In this document: positions 24,605-33,089 of the stretch, one piece after another
Numbering within the stretch: position 1 is the first letter of the stretch
Layout of the letters: every line of letters starts with the position of its first letter
Assembly (NCBI GenBank): GCA_963971225.1
Contig: OZ020269.1
Span: forward strand, 82,870,450 to 82,934,449
Length of the DNA stretch: 64,000 nucleotides
Direction: 5' to 3'
Origin: Melieria omissa
Lineage: Eukaryota > Arthropoda > Insecta > Diptera > Ulidiidae
The notes under the pieces: generated by a model
What the model was told of the DNA's origin: nothing
The model's input: the letters and a program-made list of their open reading frames with translations, nothing else
Databases searched by the model: none
Program-made: the position numbers and the translations under genes

Positions 24605-24992
24605 TTAATTAGAGCAAACACTGGGTGTCTTAATGAACAAACGTGCACCACGGCAAGACAGATCTGCCCTATGACCAACCAGAGCAGATCCAGGGAACTG
24701 ATCCTGCTGAACAATCCCTGTAAGGGGATTGTTGTGGGAGTTATCACTGAACACTGTCTCATTGGTCCGTATGCTAACAGACTTGGTTTGCCTTACAACG
24801 ATTTCTGCAGAAGCTGCAGGAACGTAGACTGCGAGAAGACCGTCGAGCACCTCTTCTGTACATATGCCCAGCGCTAGCGAGAACGCGCTTCCGATACTTG
24901 GGAAGCAATTCCAGAGTTGCTTAGCAGACTTAGAGATGTTACTAACCATCGAGTTTTACAAACTCATCAGAACCTACAAGTGGCTCTCATAA
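24605..24992 (+). pseudogene. LINE polymerase C-terminal region relic
   Basis: Residues TEHCLIGPYANRLGLPYNDF are followed by CRSC, then DCEKTVEHLFC. This is the RNase H-to-zinc-knuckle tail of I/R1/Jockey-type LINEs (TGHC...H...RLG...CRxC...ETxxHLxCxC). A stop at 24875-24877 and one frame shift then lead into LGKQFQSCLADLEMLLTIEF...YKWLS and a stop at 24990, the usual end of these proteins. The segment begins at the MITE border, so the MITE inserted within or beside it. Inactive because of truncation, stop and frameshift. Confidence 0.7.
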
Positions 24993-25614
24993 ACTGGAAA
25001 TGGATAGGCACGTGGTTGCACAATGAACCCAAAGATAAAAAAAAGCTGAAGGAGTTGAATTTCTGGGGCTAATTGAACTTATGTACTTCTAAAAAAACGC
25101 GTTCTAGAAACATCTTTTGCATCGCTCCAATATTATTTTGTAACGTACTCACTGATGAAGTCTCATCTCATGTGAACCAAAAGTGTAATCTGTCACTTTC
25201 ATTTCGGAAGATCGTAGCTTCTTTGGAAGCGATCAACCTGAATGCAATTATTTCAAACAGAATATGAAATTTATTCACTTCCTTTCTGGTGATTGAGAAA
25301 ATATTTATGCAAATTATAGTTTGAAAATTCTCTGTGTAACTTTTATAAATCCATATTTCAAACTGGATGTGAAACTTGTGCATCAACTGCTGTGACATTT
25401 TTGCCCACCAAAACCGCCGTTAAGCATGCGCAGTGGTTTGGGCATGCATACATATTTACATACATGCGTTAACGTTAGCTGGCCGCCCGCTTGAATGCTT
25501 GACGTTTGCTCGAGACAGGACGTCCCTGCGGTCGACTGATGCATATTAAAGATTTTTGATGGCGCTTAAGTTTGTATGTTCAGCACTTTTCGAAAGCTTT
25601 AAATTGACGAAAAA
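24993..25614. other. LINE 3' UTR remnant then host non-coding DNA
   Basis: The first about 80 bp may be the LINE 3' UTR. Beyond that no feature is recognised. Confidence 0.35.
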
Positions 25615-25689
25615 CCACAACTACATACATACTACGTATGTATGTAGTTGTGGTATTACATACATATGCATGTATGTATGTATGTAATA
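25615..25689. repeat. two adjacent perfect hairpins in TACA/TATG repeat
   Basis: 25615-25631 (CCACAACTACATACATA) pairs perfectly with 25637-25653 around a 5-nt loop. 25654-25666 pairs perfectly with 25677-25689 around a 10-nt loop. Both are built largely from the (TACA)n/(TGTA)n microsatellite common near here. Confidence 0.8.
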
Positions 25690-25908
25690 CTGCAAAATAT
25701 AGCATATATGATGCACATGAATGGTGGGAACTGTGGCAGACTCTTTCATTATTAAGCGGCAACCCAAAAACTTGCCGCATGGCGCAAGTAAAATGCAAAC
25801 AGGCGCAGCGTTAAAAATTTAATTAAAGCCATTGCGTTGCTATGTCTGCATTGGACGTGGCCGTGTTTGTGCACATGTGCATATGCATTGTATGTATGTA
25901 TACATGTA

Positions 25909-25912
25909 TGTA
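25909..25912. repeat. target site duplication TGTA (left)
   Basis: TGTA here and at 33405-33408 flanks the errantivirus; 4-bp TGTA/TACA duplications are typical of gypsy-group errantivirus integrases. Confidence 0.85.
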
Positions 25913-26228
25913 AATTAAAAATTCATTGATGAATTTTATTAAAAAAATTATCTTTATTAGTTCCGCTCGCTAGCGTGTCCATTCTAAGACTAACTCCACC
26001 GATCCGCCGAAAGCATAATTACAGTTCGTCAAAAATTGTCAAAAAGCAGACAAAAGCAAATTTGGAAAAGTCACGTTGTGGGAATGTTTCATGTTACTCT
26101 TACCCGGACGAGTTTGCAAGGTGCAATTTGGAAAAGTCACGTTGTGGGAACGTTTCATGTTACTCTTACCCAACCGAGGTGCTTACGTTGCACTAGTCGT
26201 TGCATTTTTGTGGACAGATACCTTAACT
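25913..26228 (-). repeat. 3' LTR (316 bp)
   Basis: It matches 33089-33404 throughout as read by eye. Read on the minus strand it starts AGTTAAGG and ends TTTTTAATT. It contains a 47-bp sequence present twice (26059-26105 and 26125-26171, one mismatch) in the upstream part. Two AATAAA signals (read on the minus strand) lie near the downstream end. No TATA box is evident, as is common for errantiviruses that use initiator-type promoters. Confidence 0.95.
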
Positions 26229-26239
26229 CCCCCTCTCCT
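26229..26239 (-). promoter_or_regulatory. polypurine tract (plus-strand primer)
   Basis: On the minus strand AGGAGAGGGGG lies immediately upstream of the 3' LTR start AGTTAAGG, the expected position for the primer of plus-strand DNA synthesis. Confidence 0.85.
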
Positions 26240-26259
26240 AGAATCAATCGTCCCGATTG

Positions 26260-27789
26260 TTAAAAAGCCGGAAGGTCATTGACACTTCGAAATTCTCGTT
26301 TTGGTTTATGGGGAAGGTCCTTCTCTAGATTCAAGACTCTTGGTTCGGTTTCTTCAATAGTTACGTTGGTTATATGTTGTGTCTTGGTTTTGATTTTGTA
26401 AATTGTCAGGAACAGACAGACAATTAGTATAGCGGACAGGATTAAATTGGACCAAAACATGACCCTTCCCTTGGTTGATATGGAATTGATCTCGTCAACA
26501 TTGTTTGTTTGAAGTTCTTTTATCATCTCTAGGGATAGGACTTCTTGAAATTCGGATTTATTAGTAGAAATTTGTAATATAGCTGGAAGTGGGTTTAAAG
26601 TTGATACCTCCTTAGAAACATAAGTTTGATTCCCGATTGTGACTGTATCATTATGAAATTGGACTAAATAGGTTCCCGATAAATGGTATGATTTATTTTG
26701 GGATATTTCTACCAATCCCTCGAATTGGTTTAAAAATATCATTCCCTGACCAATTTCTTGTACTGAAGGCACGTGCTGATTATTAATTATTACGCAATTA
26801 TGCTTTTTGCTATTAAGAAGTGGAGGTATACAATTTGTTTCGCTTATATCTAATAAATTTTCCTTATTACAAATACTCAATAAATTGAATTCATTACAAT
26901 TCTTCTTAATTTGATAGATTTTGTTCTTACATCTAACAATATTTTCTAAATCGATTTTTACAATTGTTTCATTCTTCTTGACGGCCTTGATAAGCAATTT
27001 TTCGCAAATGTTTTGATCTATTGCAGGCAAATTTATTATATATAGAATTGTCGACTGATCCGTTGCTATTCTGATAGTTGCAAACCCCAAGGCTTCTTCT
27101 AAGTTATTATACGGAAATTTTTCGGAATCTAAAAAACTTTTTGCTTCTACAATTTCTTTTTCTGACAGTATAAACGAGTTGATTACTCCTACTCTTGCCC
27201 ATTGCAAAGCATATTCTAAGTTTGCCATTTCATCCTTAATGATTTGTATTTTATTTGTTATGGTTTTTTCTATTGTTTGTTGGGCCTCTTCTAATGATTG
27301 TAGCGTTTTCAAAATTATGTTAGTAGTATTAGTCAGTATGTTAATTCTGTCGATGGAGTCCTTGCTAATGATTCTCTGTCGTTCATTGGTTGAAAGTAGT
27401 CCGTTAATTTTGTTTACTATTATTTCATGGTCCTCATGGTCCGGGGTACCGGCTATCCATTTCCATACCGTCCCTAAAGCATCGATTGATCGCTTCGTCC
27501 TAGGTTTTAACCTTTTCAGCTGGTTTTTAAGCTGGTTGATATCATGAAGGAGGAATGGTAGTACCGTACTATTTTTCAATAGTTTTTGTTGAATTTCAAG
27601 GTTCAAGTTGTCAATTGTGCGTTCGTAGTCTGTTAATTCCAGTACGTGGATAAGTTTAAAATTCCCGTTCTGTAGTCTGGTTTGTCCCAAATGGATCGAA
27701 ATCAATTGTGAATTGGAGTAATCCAGTATTTGCACTTCGGACCGGCATGTAGCAAATACTGCGACGAGCATTACTATGATAAATGGCAT
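26260..27789 (-). CDS. env: errantivirus envelope glycoprotein (Env), 509 aa
   Basis: Encodes the membrane glycoprotein that distinguishes errantiviruses from ordinary gypsy-like retrotransposons; the family is related to the baculovirus F fusion proteins. Visible parts: a hydrophobic signal-like start (residues about 2-14); a furin-type site RTKR at 97-100 followed by the SIDALGTVWKWIAG-like fusion region; a heptad-like region at about 125-200; several N-x-S/T glycosylation motifs; one transmembrane helix at about 442-464; and a short cytoplasmic tail. The length is near the usual 450-550. It appears complete with no stops. It is the third frame, after pol, and is probably expressed from a spliced RNA, since a strong 3' splice site ends three bases before the ATG. 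Confidence 0.92.
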   Translation of the reverse strand: MPFIIVMLVAVFATCRSEVQILDYSNSQLISIHLGQTRLQNGNFKLIHVLELTDYERTIDNLNLEIQQKLLKNSTVLPFLLHDINQLKNQLKRLKPRTKRSIDALGTVWKWIAGTPDHEDHEIIVNKINGLLSTNERQRIISKDSIDRINILTNTTNIILKTLQSLEEAQQTIEKTITNKIQIIKDEMANLEYALQWARVGVINSFILSEKEIVEAKSFLDSEKFPYNNLEEALGFATIRIATDQSTILYIINLPAIDQNICEKLLIKAVKKNETIVKIDLENIVRCKNKIYQIKKNCNEFNLLSICNKENLLDISETNCIPPLLNSKKHNCVIINNQHVPSVQEIGQGMIFLNQFEGLVEISQNKSYHLSGTYLVQFHNDTVTIGNQTYVSKEVSTLNPLPAILQISTNKSEFQEVLSLEMIKELQTNNVDEINSISTKGRVMFWSNLILSAILIVCLFLTIYKIKTKTQHITNVTIEETEPRVLNLEKDLPHKPKREFRSVNDLPAF

Positions 27790-27791
27790 TT

Positions 27792-27810
27792 TCTGTAGGA
27801 GAAAACAAAT
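27792..27810 (-). promoter_or_regulatory. 3' splice site for env mRNA
   Basis: On the minus strand a pyrimidine-rich TTGTTTTCTCCTACAG ends with its AG at 27794-27793, directly before AAA-ATG of env. Errantivirus env is known to be made from a spliced subgenomic RNA. The donor is not certain: GTAAGA near 33060 and GTAAGG near 33035 in the leader are candidates. Confidence 0.6.
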
Positions 27811-27824
27811 TTTATTGCTAGTCG

Positions 27825-29477
27825 TCAGGTTTTAATGTTATCCTTATGGATAATTCTATTGCGAAATTGAATTTTAACCTTGTTCCCTAAATCCTCTTGA
27901 ACCTTCTGTTTTTTAAACCGAGGGGAAAGCTTATTACGCTGTCCAATTATCTTTTCATAAATAACATCTCCAGGTTGGTATGTCCTCACCTGGTTTGAGT
28001 CATTCCTTTGTAGCATTTTTTCTTGTGCTTTTTTCAACATATCGCTTAAACTATGTGGAATTTTATTAAAAAAAATTTCTAGTGGTTTGTTTTGTATAAC
28101 AGAGTGTATTGAATGGTTATACTGTAGAGCTGCCCTGTAAAAAGCTTCTGTATCGTCAATCAGATGAAATTCCTCTTTTAAGCATCGAGCTATTTCGATG
28201 ATGGTAGAATGAACTCTTTCAACTTGTCCATTCGTAGTGCTATGGCGAGGTGTGCAGTAATAAAGTTCGATTCGTAATCGTTGCATTAAAGCTTTGAACT
28301 GGGGTGTTGTAAATCCTGGTTCGTTATCGAGAGTGAGTTTTTTTGCATCCGGAAAGCTTTGCAAAACGTCTAGTACTTTTTCTCCTAAATTAGTTTTATC
28401 TTCTATAAGTTTTATAACTAAAAATTTTGAATAGGCATCGATGCAGGTTATAAATTTAAGATTTTGAGCGTAAAAAATGTCGAGGTTGAGGCATTCCCCC
28501 TCCTTGTTGGGAATCGGAGCCTCTCCGATTTTAACCTTTTGTGGGTGTCTATCGTATTTGGTTTTGTTGCAGATTTCACAGTGTCTAATGTATTCCTTAA
28601 AATGATTTAACATTTTCGGCCAGTAGTATTGTTTATAAACTTGTTTATAATTTTCCTTACAACTCCTATGGGCACGAATATGCGTTTGTTTGATTATGGC
28701 TTGTTGGTCATCGCGGTTTGGTACATCAATTGGAAATATTCGTGTAAAAAGGAACTTATTTGCAAAAACACCCTTAACCGTTTCTTTAAAATCAAGGAGA
28801 TCTTCCGCAGTGCAATATATTCCGGTTACCAATTTTGGCTGAAGAAATTCTAAAAGGATCGTTTTCAAATTTTCCCTAGTATCATATTCAATGATATGCC
28901 TGTTTCTGCCGAAATTTACTGTTAATTCATGTATCGTAAAGTTTGCCTTGCTTAATAGGATTTGTTGTTTAAATTCATTTAATGGTTTGAAGGATTCGGG
29001 GATATTGAATTCATCGCTACTTTCTACGGAATGCTGAGTGCTATGTAGTGATTCGTTGTCAGAGATGTTGTTTAATATTTGTCTAGAAAGTGCGTCCGCG
29101 ACCGCATTTTGTGTTCCTGGTTTGTATATGATTTTAGGTGCAAATTCTTCGATAAAAGCATGCCACCTTTTCATTTTGGCGTTAGGATTTCTGGTTGATA
29201 CCGCAAACGTCAAAGGTTGGTGGTCAGTGTGAATTTCCAAATCTGATACACCATATAAATAATTTCTTAATGTTTTCAATGCCCATACTATAGCATACAG
29301 TTCTTTTTCATTTGTAGCGTAATTCCTTTCTGTGGAATTAAGAGTTTTGGAGATGAATGTAACAGGTTTCCCGTTCTGACTTAATACGGCGCCAATTGCG
29401 ACGTTTGATGCGTCTGTTGTTAAGTTAAATTTGCTATTGAAGTCCGGTTGTACCAGCTCTACTTGATCTATTAGCAA
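27825..29477 (-). CDS. pol: errantivirus Pol, downstream part: RNase H and integrase (550 codons from first in-frame Met)
   Basis: Continues pol in the same reading frame after the TAA at 29538-29540. RNase H: LTTDASNVAIGAVLSQ (about 19-34), NEKELYAIVWALKTLRNYLYG (about 56-76), IHTDHQPL (about 82-89). Integrase: zinc-binding H266, H270, C300, C303; catalytic residues D333 (NLDIF), D384 (LDNEPGF) and E420 (NGQVERVH) with DD35E spacing; then a basic C-terminal region ending at 27825. Integrase inserts the DNA copy; RNase H removes the RNA template. No other stops occur. Because of the upstream stop this part would be translated only by read-through or not at all. Confidence 0.92.
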   Translation of the reverse strand: MLIDQVELVQPDFNSKFNLTTDASNVAIGAVLSQNGKPVTFISKTLNSTERNYATNEKELYAIVWALKTLRNYLYGVSDLEIHTDHQPLTFAVSTRNPNAKMKRWHAFIEEFAPKIIYKPGTQNAVADALSRQILNNISDNESLHSTQHSVESSDEFNIPESFKPLNEFKQQILLSKANFTIHELTVNFGRNRHIIEYDTRENLKTILLEFLQPKLVTGIYCTAEDLLDFKETVKGVFANKFLFTRIFPIDVPNRDDQQAIIKQTHIRAHRSCKENYKQVYKQYYWPKMLNHFKEYIRHCEICNKTKYDRHPQKVKIGEAPIPNKEGECLNLDIFYAQNLKFITCIDAYSKFLVIKLIEDKTNLGEKVLDVLQSFPDAKKLTLDNEPGFTTPQFKALMQRLRIELYYCTPRHSTTNGQVERVHSTIIEIARCLKEEFHLIDDTEAFYRAALQYNHSIHSVIQNKPLEIFFNKIPHSLSDMLKKAQEKMLQRNDSNQVRTYQPGDVIYEKIIGQRNKLSPRFKKQKVQEDLGNKVKIQFRNRIIHKDNIKT

Positions 29478-29537
29478 TGCTTTTACTTTATTGAAGGCCG
29501 TAATTGCTTCTTCGTTTAGTTTAATCTCAGTTTTTTT

Positions 29538-29540
29538 TTA
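29538..29540 (-). other. in-frame nonsense codon interrupting pol
   Basis: TAA followed by eight A residues on the minus strand. The frames before and after are in register (29537 to 29477 is a multiple of three), so a point change or sequencing error, rather than an indel in the A run, is the simplest explanation. The stop separates reverse transcriptase from RNase H and integrase. Confidence 0.85.
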
Positions 29541-30914
29541 CATATTTTGTGATATCCTACCATTTTCTCCTGCTAAGTAAACTGTTAATGGTTTGGTAAC
29601 TAGCGCGTAATCCTTTATAAATTTTCTATAATAGCCTGCCATTCCTAGGAAACTTCTCAATTGTCGTAAGGTCGTTGGCAAGGGGTAATTCTGGATAGTT
29701 TCAATTTTTTTTGGATCAGTTTTTATTACATTGTAACCTACTCTATAACCTAAGAATTCAACTTCTTCCTTATAAAATTCTGATTTTTCCAGTGAAATTT
29801 TCATATTTGCGTTCCTAAGGGTTTTTACTATCTCTGAGAGGTGATTGGTGTGTTCCTCTATTGAAGGCGAGAACACAATGATATCGTCTATGTAGACGTG
29901 ACAAAATTTACCAACATAACTTCTAAGGATATTATCCATGGCAGCTTGGAAAATGCCAGGAGCATTCTTTAACCCAAACGGCATCCTAACAAATTCATAT
30001 TTCCCGTTATTTACGGAAAAAGCAGTTTTTTCGATATCTGTCTCCTTCATTAATATCTGGTGGAAGCCAGATTCTAGATCTATTGTGGAAAAGTATTTCG
30101 CTTTCCCTAAATTTGATAAAATAACATTGCAATCAGGAATGGGATAGTTCATTGCAATTGTTTGTTCATTTAATTTTTTATAATCGATTACCATCCTCAA
30201 TTTCGAGGACCCATCTTCGTTCGTTCCTTTTTTAGGTACAACCCAAATCGGCGAGTTGTAAGGGCTTTTGCTTGGACGAATAACACCATCATCCAACAGA
30301 TTTTGTATTTCCTTGTTTACGAATGTATTGACGGACATAGGGTATGGGTATTGCTTACTCCATATAGGAGTTTCAGCAATTGTGCGAATTTCAGCTCTTA
30401 CGTCCGTCCTAAATGGCAACCTCATATTTATTTTAGAATGAAGTTCTTCGATTTCCTTAATAATTTCATGTCTTAAATATTCAATTCCTTCGTATCTTTT
30501 CATGTAATTAATAACTTCTAATTGTTTTTCGTTTTCAGAATCAACTTCTTCATCATTTTCTTCCTCATTCTCTGTTTCGTTGAAGTTCAAGAATTTCTCA
30601 CAATGGTTTCCACTCTTCATAATTCCCTTTTCAAAATCTAGCACTATGTTTGCTTTTTTCATAAAATTATAGCCTATTAGGATATCGGCTTCGAGATTAG
30701 GAATCTCATAAAATCGTTCCCTAATTCCGAAAAGCCTTGCTTCGCAATAATATTGAATTATTGTAAAACCATTTATGGTTCTAACTCTCTTCTTAATAAC
30801 TAACTCCTTCCTATTTTTGAAAACATTTGGGCTGCAGTAGCAGCTAGTGGCGCCGCTGTCGATTAATATTCTATATTTTCTTCCGGATGTCCCTCGTTTG
30901 ATGATGTAGGGCAA
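29538..30914 (-). CDS. pol: errantivirus Pol, upstream part: protease and reverse transcriptase, ends at premature TAA
   Basis: Begins in the -1 frame relative to gag; the 30914 boundary is only the first possible initiation-like codon, and real entry is by frameshift at about 30930. The aspartic protease motif DSGA is at residues 19-22 with the flap/ILIGYNF region near 78-84. Reverse transcriptase: SPIWVVPKKG (221-230), LRMVIDYKKLNEQT (239-252), STIDLESGFHQI (276-287), FVRMPFGLKNAP (308-319) and the catalytic YIDD box at 341-344, then FLGY and the SFLGMAGYYRKFI connection. The frame stops at TAA (29538-29540), just before RNase H, though the frame is open again directly after it. The break is a single nonsense codon, not a frameshift. 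Confidence 0.92.
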   Translation of the reverse strand: MPYIIKRGTSGRKYRILIDSGATSCYCSPNVFKNRKELVIKKRVRTINGFTIIQYYCEARLFGIRERFYEIPNLEADILIGYNFMKKANIVLDFEKGIMKSGNHCEKFLNFNETENEEENDEEVDSENEKQLEVINYMKRYEGIEYLRHEIIKEIEELHSKINMRLPFRTDVRAEIRTIAETPIWSKQYPYPMSVNTFVNKEIQNLLDDGVIRPSKSPYNSPIWVVPKKGTNEDGSSKLRMVIDYKKLNEQTIAMNYPIPDCNVILSNLGKAKYFSTIDLESGFHQILMKETDIEKTAFSVNNGKYEFVRMPFGLKNAPGIFQAAMDNILRSYVGKFCHVYIDDIIVFSPSIEEHTNHLSEIVKTLRNANMKISLEKSEFYKEEVEFLGYRVGYNVIKTDPKKIETIQNYPLPTTLRQLRSFLGMAGYYRKFIKDYALVTKPLTVYLAGENGRISQNM

Positions 30915-32089
30915 TCCGGGTCTATTTCTAAAAAACTTTCCTCATTTAAATTATTTATTCGTGGTGCCTTATATTGCGGCTGAGAACTAACTTGGGTGCT
31001 CGGGAGTTGGCGTTTAAGAGCTTGTTGGAAATTGTCGAATTTAGCAGGATTCTCCTGGCGTCCTTGGTAGTTATTTTGGTTCGGTCCTCGCGGGAAATTA
31101 TTGTTATTGTAAACATTTGGTCGAGGGGTTCCTTGTTGGTTATAATTAGTGTTGTAAAAAAATTTCCGTGGTACATTAGCTGAACTACCTAATTCCATTG
31201 GTTCGGGTTTCGGTTGAGTTTGATTATTCTGGAAATTGTTTCGGAAGTTCCCTTGATTACGTTGTGGGAATCGTAAAAAATTATGCGGTTTTTGATTACT
31301 ATTATTGCCAGAATTGGAATTGCTGGCTCGGTTGAACTGAAGTGCAAAACTAGCCCGTATATTATTGGACTCCAATTCCTGGGCCCTTGCCAAGGCATTC
31401 GGGAGGTCACTTGGTGATAGTGAGAATATGATATTTGCTAGAGGTGGATTTAACCCTGTTATAAAAACTCGCAAGGCGTATTGTCTATTTTTCTTATTCA
31501 ATTCGTTCGTTAGTTCTGAGTTCGAACCGTGAGTCATTATTGTTTTATTGATTAAGGCAGTTAATTTTTTGTTGACCTCGTTATAATAATCTATTATGCT
31601 TAAGGAGCCCTGGCGCATAATGCTAAGTTCTTGCTCTATAATATGCAATGGTCTTTTGTCCGCGTATGCGAAATCTAATCGACTAAGGATGGCATCAAAA
31701 TTTAGCACGGTACCGTGGTTTGTTAGTATGTCGTTTGCGTCATCGGTTATTTTGTTCCTTAGTATCGTCAATGCAGCGTAGTACCTGCGACTCCCCTTTT
31801 GATATAGATTCATGGAGTTGCCAGCAGCTTCTCGCCAACTAACATATGAATTTTTGCCATTAAAAGACGGTAAGGATTTGATTATATCTAACGACTCCTC
31901 GCAACGGATCCCTTCATCTATTGTTTCGGGCTGATATTCTGTAACTGTATTAGCGCTAGTCAAGTGTTGCAAGCTTCTAGTCAACTCTTCTATTTTCTTA
32001 ACTAAAGGGCTCGTTTGTGCCTCTATAAATCCTTTTATTTGATCTGCGGTTGCCATTTTTACTGATAAGGAACTGAACAAAACCGTCAA
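30863..32089 (-). CDS. gag: errantivirus Gag, 408 codons
   Basis: Encodes the structural particle protein. The N-terminal half is alpha-helical with conserved-looking LPSFNGKNSYVSWREAAGN (about 71-90) and RNKITDDANDIL, as in gypsy-group Gag. The C-terminal third (about 255-365) is rich in Asn, Gln, Pro and Arg with NFR/QGN repeats and has no CCHC zinc knuckle, which is usual for errantiviruses. A second Met at residue 12 (ATG at 32056-32054, context AAAAATGGC) is a better fly start than the first Met at 32089. It ends at 30863 and overlaps pol by at least about 70 nt; expression of pol requires a -1 frameshift in the overlap. Confidence 0.9.
   Translation of the reverse strand: MTVLFSSLSVKMATADQIKGFIEAQTSPLVKKIEELTRSLQHLTSANTVTEYQPETIDEGIRCEESLDIIKSLPSFNGKNSYVSWREAAGNSMNLYQKGSRRYYAALTILRNKITDDANDILTNHGTVLNFDAILSRLDFAYADKRPLHIIEQELSIMRQGSLSIIDYYNEVNKKLTALINKTIMTHGSNSELTNELNKKNRQYALRVFITGLNPPLANIIFSLSPSDLPNALARAQELESNNIRASFALQFNRASNSNSGNNSNQKPHNFLRFPQRNQGNFRNNFQNNQTQPKPEPMELGSSANVPRKFFYNTNYNQQGTPRPNVYNNNNFPRGPNQNNYQGRQENPAKFDNFQQALKRQLPSTQVSSQPQYKAPRINNLNEESFLEIDPDCPTSSNEGHPEENIEY
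30929..30935 (-). promoter_or_regulatory. -1 ribosomal frameshift slippery heptamer T TTT TTA at gag-pol
   Basis: On the minus strand the gag codons AGT TTT TTA form T-TTT-TTA in the correct phase for -1 slippage (N NNX XXY YYZ rule; the same heptamer serves HIV-1). Shifting here enters the pol frame, which is open into the protease DSGA motif about 50 nt later. A downstream stimulatory structure could not be judged by eye. Confidence 0.75.
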
Positions 32090-33071
32090 ATCATCAATGG
32101 TATCACTTGTATCCAGTTTTATTTATTATATATAAAAATTAATTAAATTTAAATAGCAATTAATTGTTGTTTTTCCGATAGTTAATAAAAAATGTATTAA
32201 TTTATTCTATACTATGAATATTCCTATATTTTTGTTTATTCTACTTAGTTTGGTTCTTTACGTCTAATGACTAAACATAGGAAAAATATTACTTGCTAGA
32301 TCGGCTTGCTTGGTGTCGCCTTTTCACTTTGTTCTCCTTTGTTCTCACTGTTGTCCTCCTTAGTGTAGGTAATTCGTTTCTTCGTTTTCCGGTTGATATA
32401 TTTCCGTTCGTGTCGCCTTTTTACTTTATTGCTGCAGGTTTTGATGTTGATTTTTGTTTTGGAACTTTTGGTTTATTGGAATTTTTTGTTTTTAGTTTTG
32501 TGTTAAAGATCGTTTTTTGTTTAAAATTTGCTTCACAAATTTGCTGTTTGATTTACTGCCTTCCTTAATTATTGGTTATTTCCTCCCTCATTGATGTTCG
32601 TACTCATCCGGTTCGATTGTTATTCTCGGCTTATCTTTGCTGGTTACTTATTGTCGCTGGTTGTTATTGTTGTCTTTTTCACAAAGTTCGGCAGCGCTCT
32701 TGTTTTATTCACGACGTGTTTGTAAATTGTAGATATATTTATTTGAGGTTACGGGATTCTCGTATTTTATACGCGTTTCACATTTACAGTTAATCACCTT
32801 CTTGTTTATTGATTAAACTGTAATATTTTAGTTATTGGTATTAAGTATGTTGTAATAATTTTTAATTTTCATCACAATTTTTAATTTAGTTCCACAAGTT
32901 GTTTAAATTTCTTCACTATGATTCGTTTTTGTTCCTCCTTTTTTTCTCCTTTAATTCAAGGATACTTTTCCACTGTTTGTTCTCCTTTTCAAAGGATACT
33001 TATTTTATAGTTTAGGCACTCGCAGAACCGATCCTTACTTTTTCTTTTCAGGATATCTTACGGAAGGCGAT
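32090..33071 (-). other. errantivirus 5' leader (untranslated, about 1 kb)
   Basis: Lies between the primer site and gag. Open frames on the opposite strand have no similarity and are ignored. GGATACTT-like words occur three times near the 5' end of the leader (about 32960, 32993, and GGATATCTT at 33051). Gypsy carries an insulator of repeated zinc-finger-protein sites in the equivalent place, but the core TGCATA of that insulator was not seen here. Confidence 0.6.
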
Positions 33072-33089
33072 GCCCCACGTTGGGCGCCA
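33072..33089 (-). promoter_or_regulatory. primer binding site, tRNA-Lys type
   Basis: The minus strand reads TGGCGCCCAACGTGGGGC, the 18-nt sequence complementary to the 3' end of tRNA-Lys(1,2) used by several retroviruses. Its first T overlaps the last base of the LTR, as described for gypsy-type errantiviruses. Confidence 0.9.

Noticed and set aside
28629..28853. plus-strand frames inside the errantivirus
   Set aside because: Antisense shadows of pol; the same holds for the plus-strand frames at 27179, 29038, 29938, 30974, 31596 and in the leader at 32293-32793.
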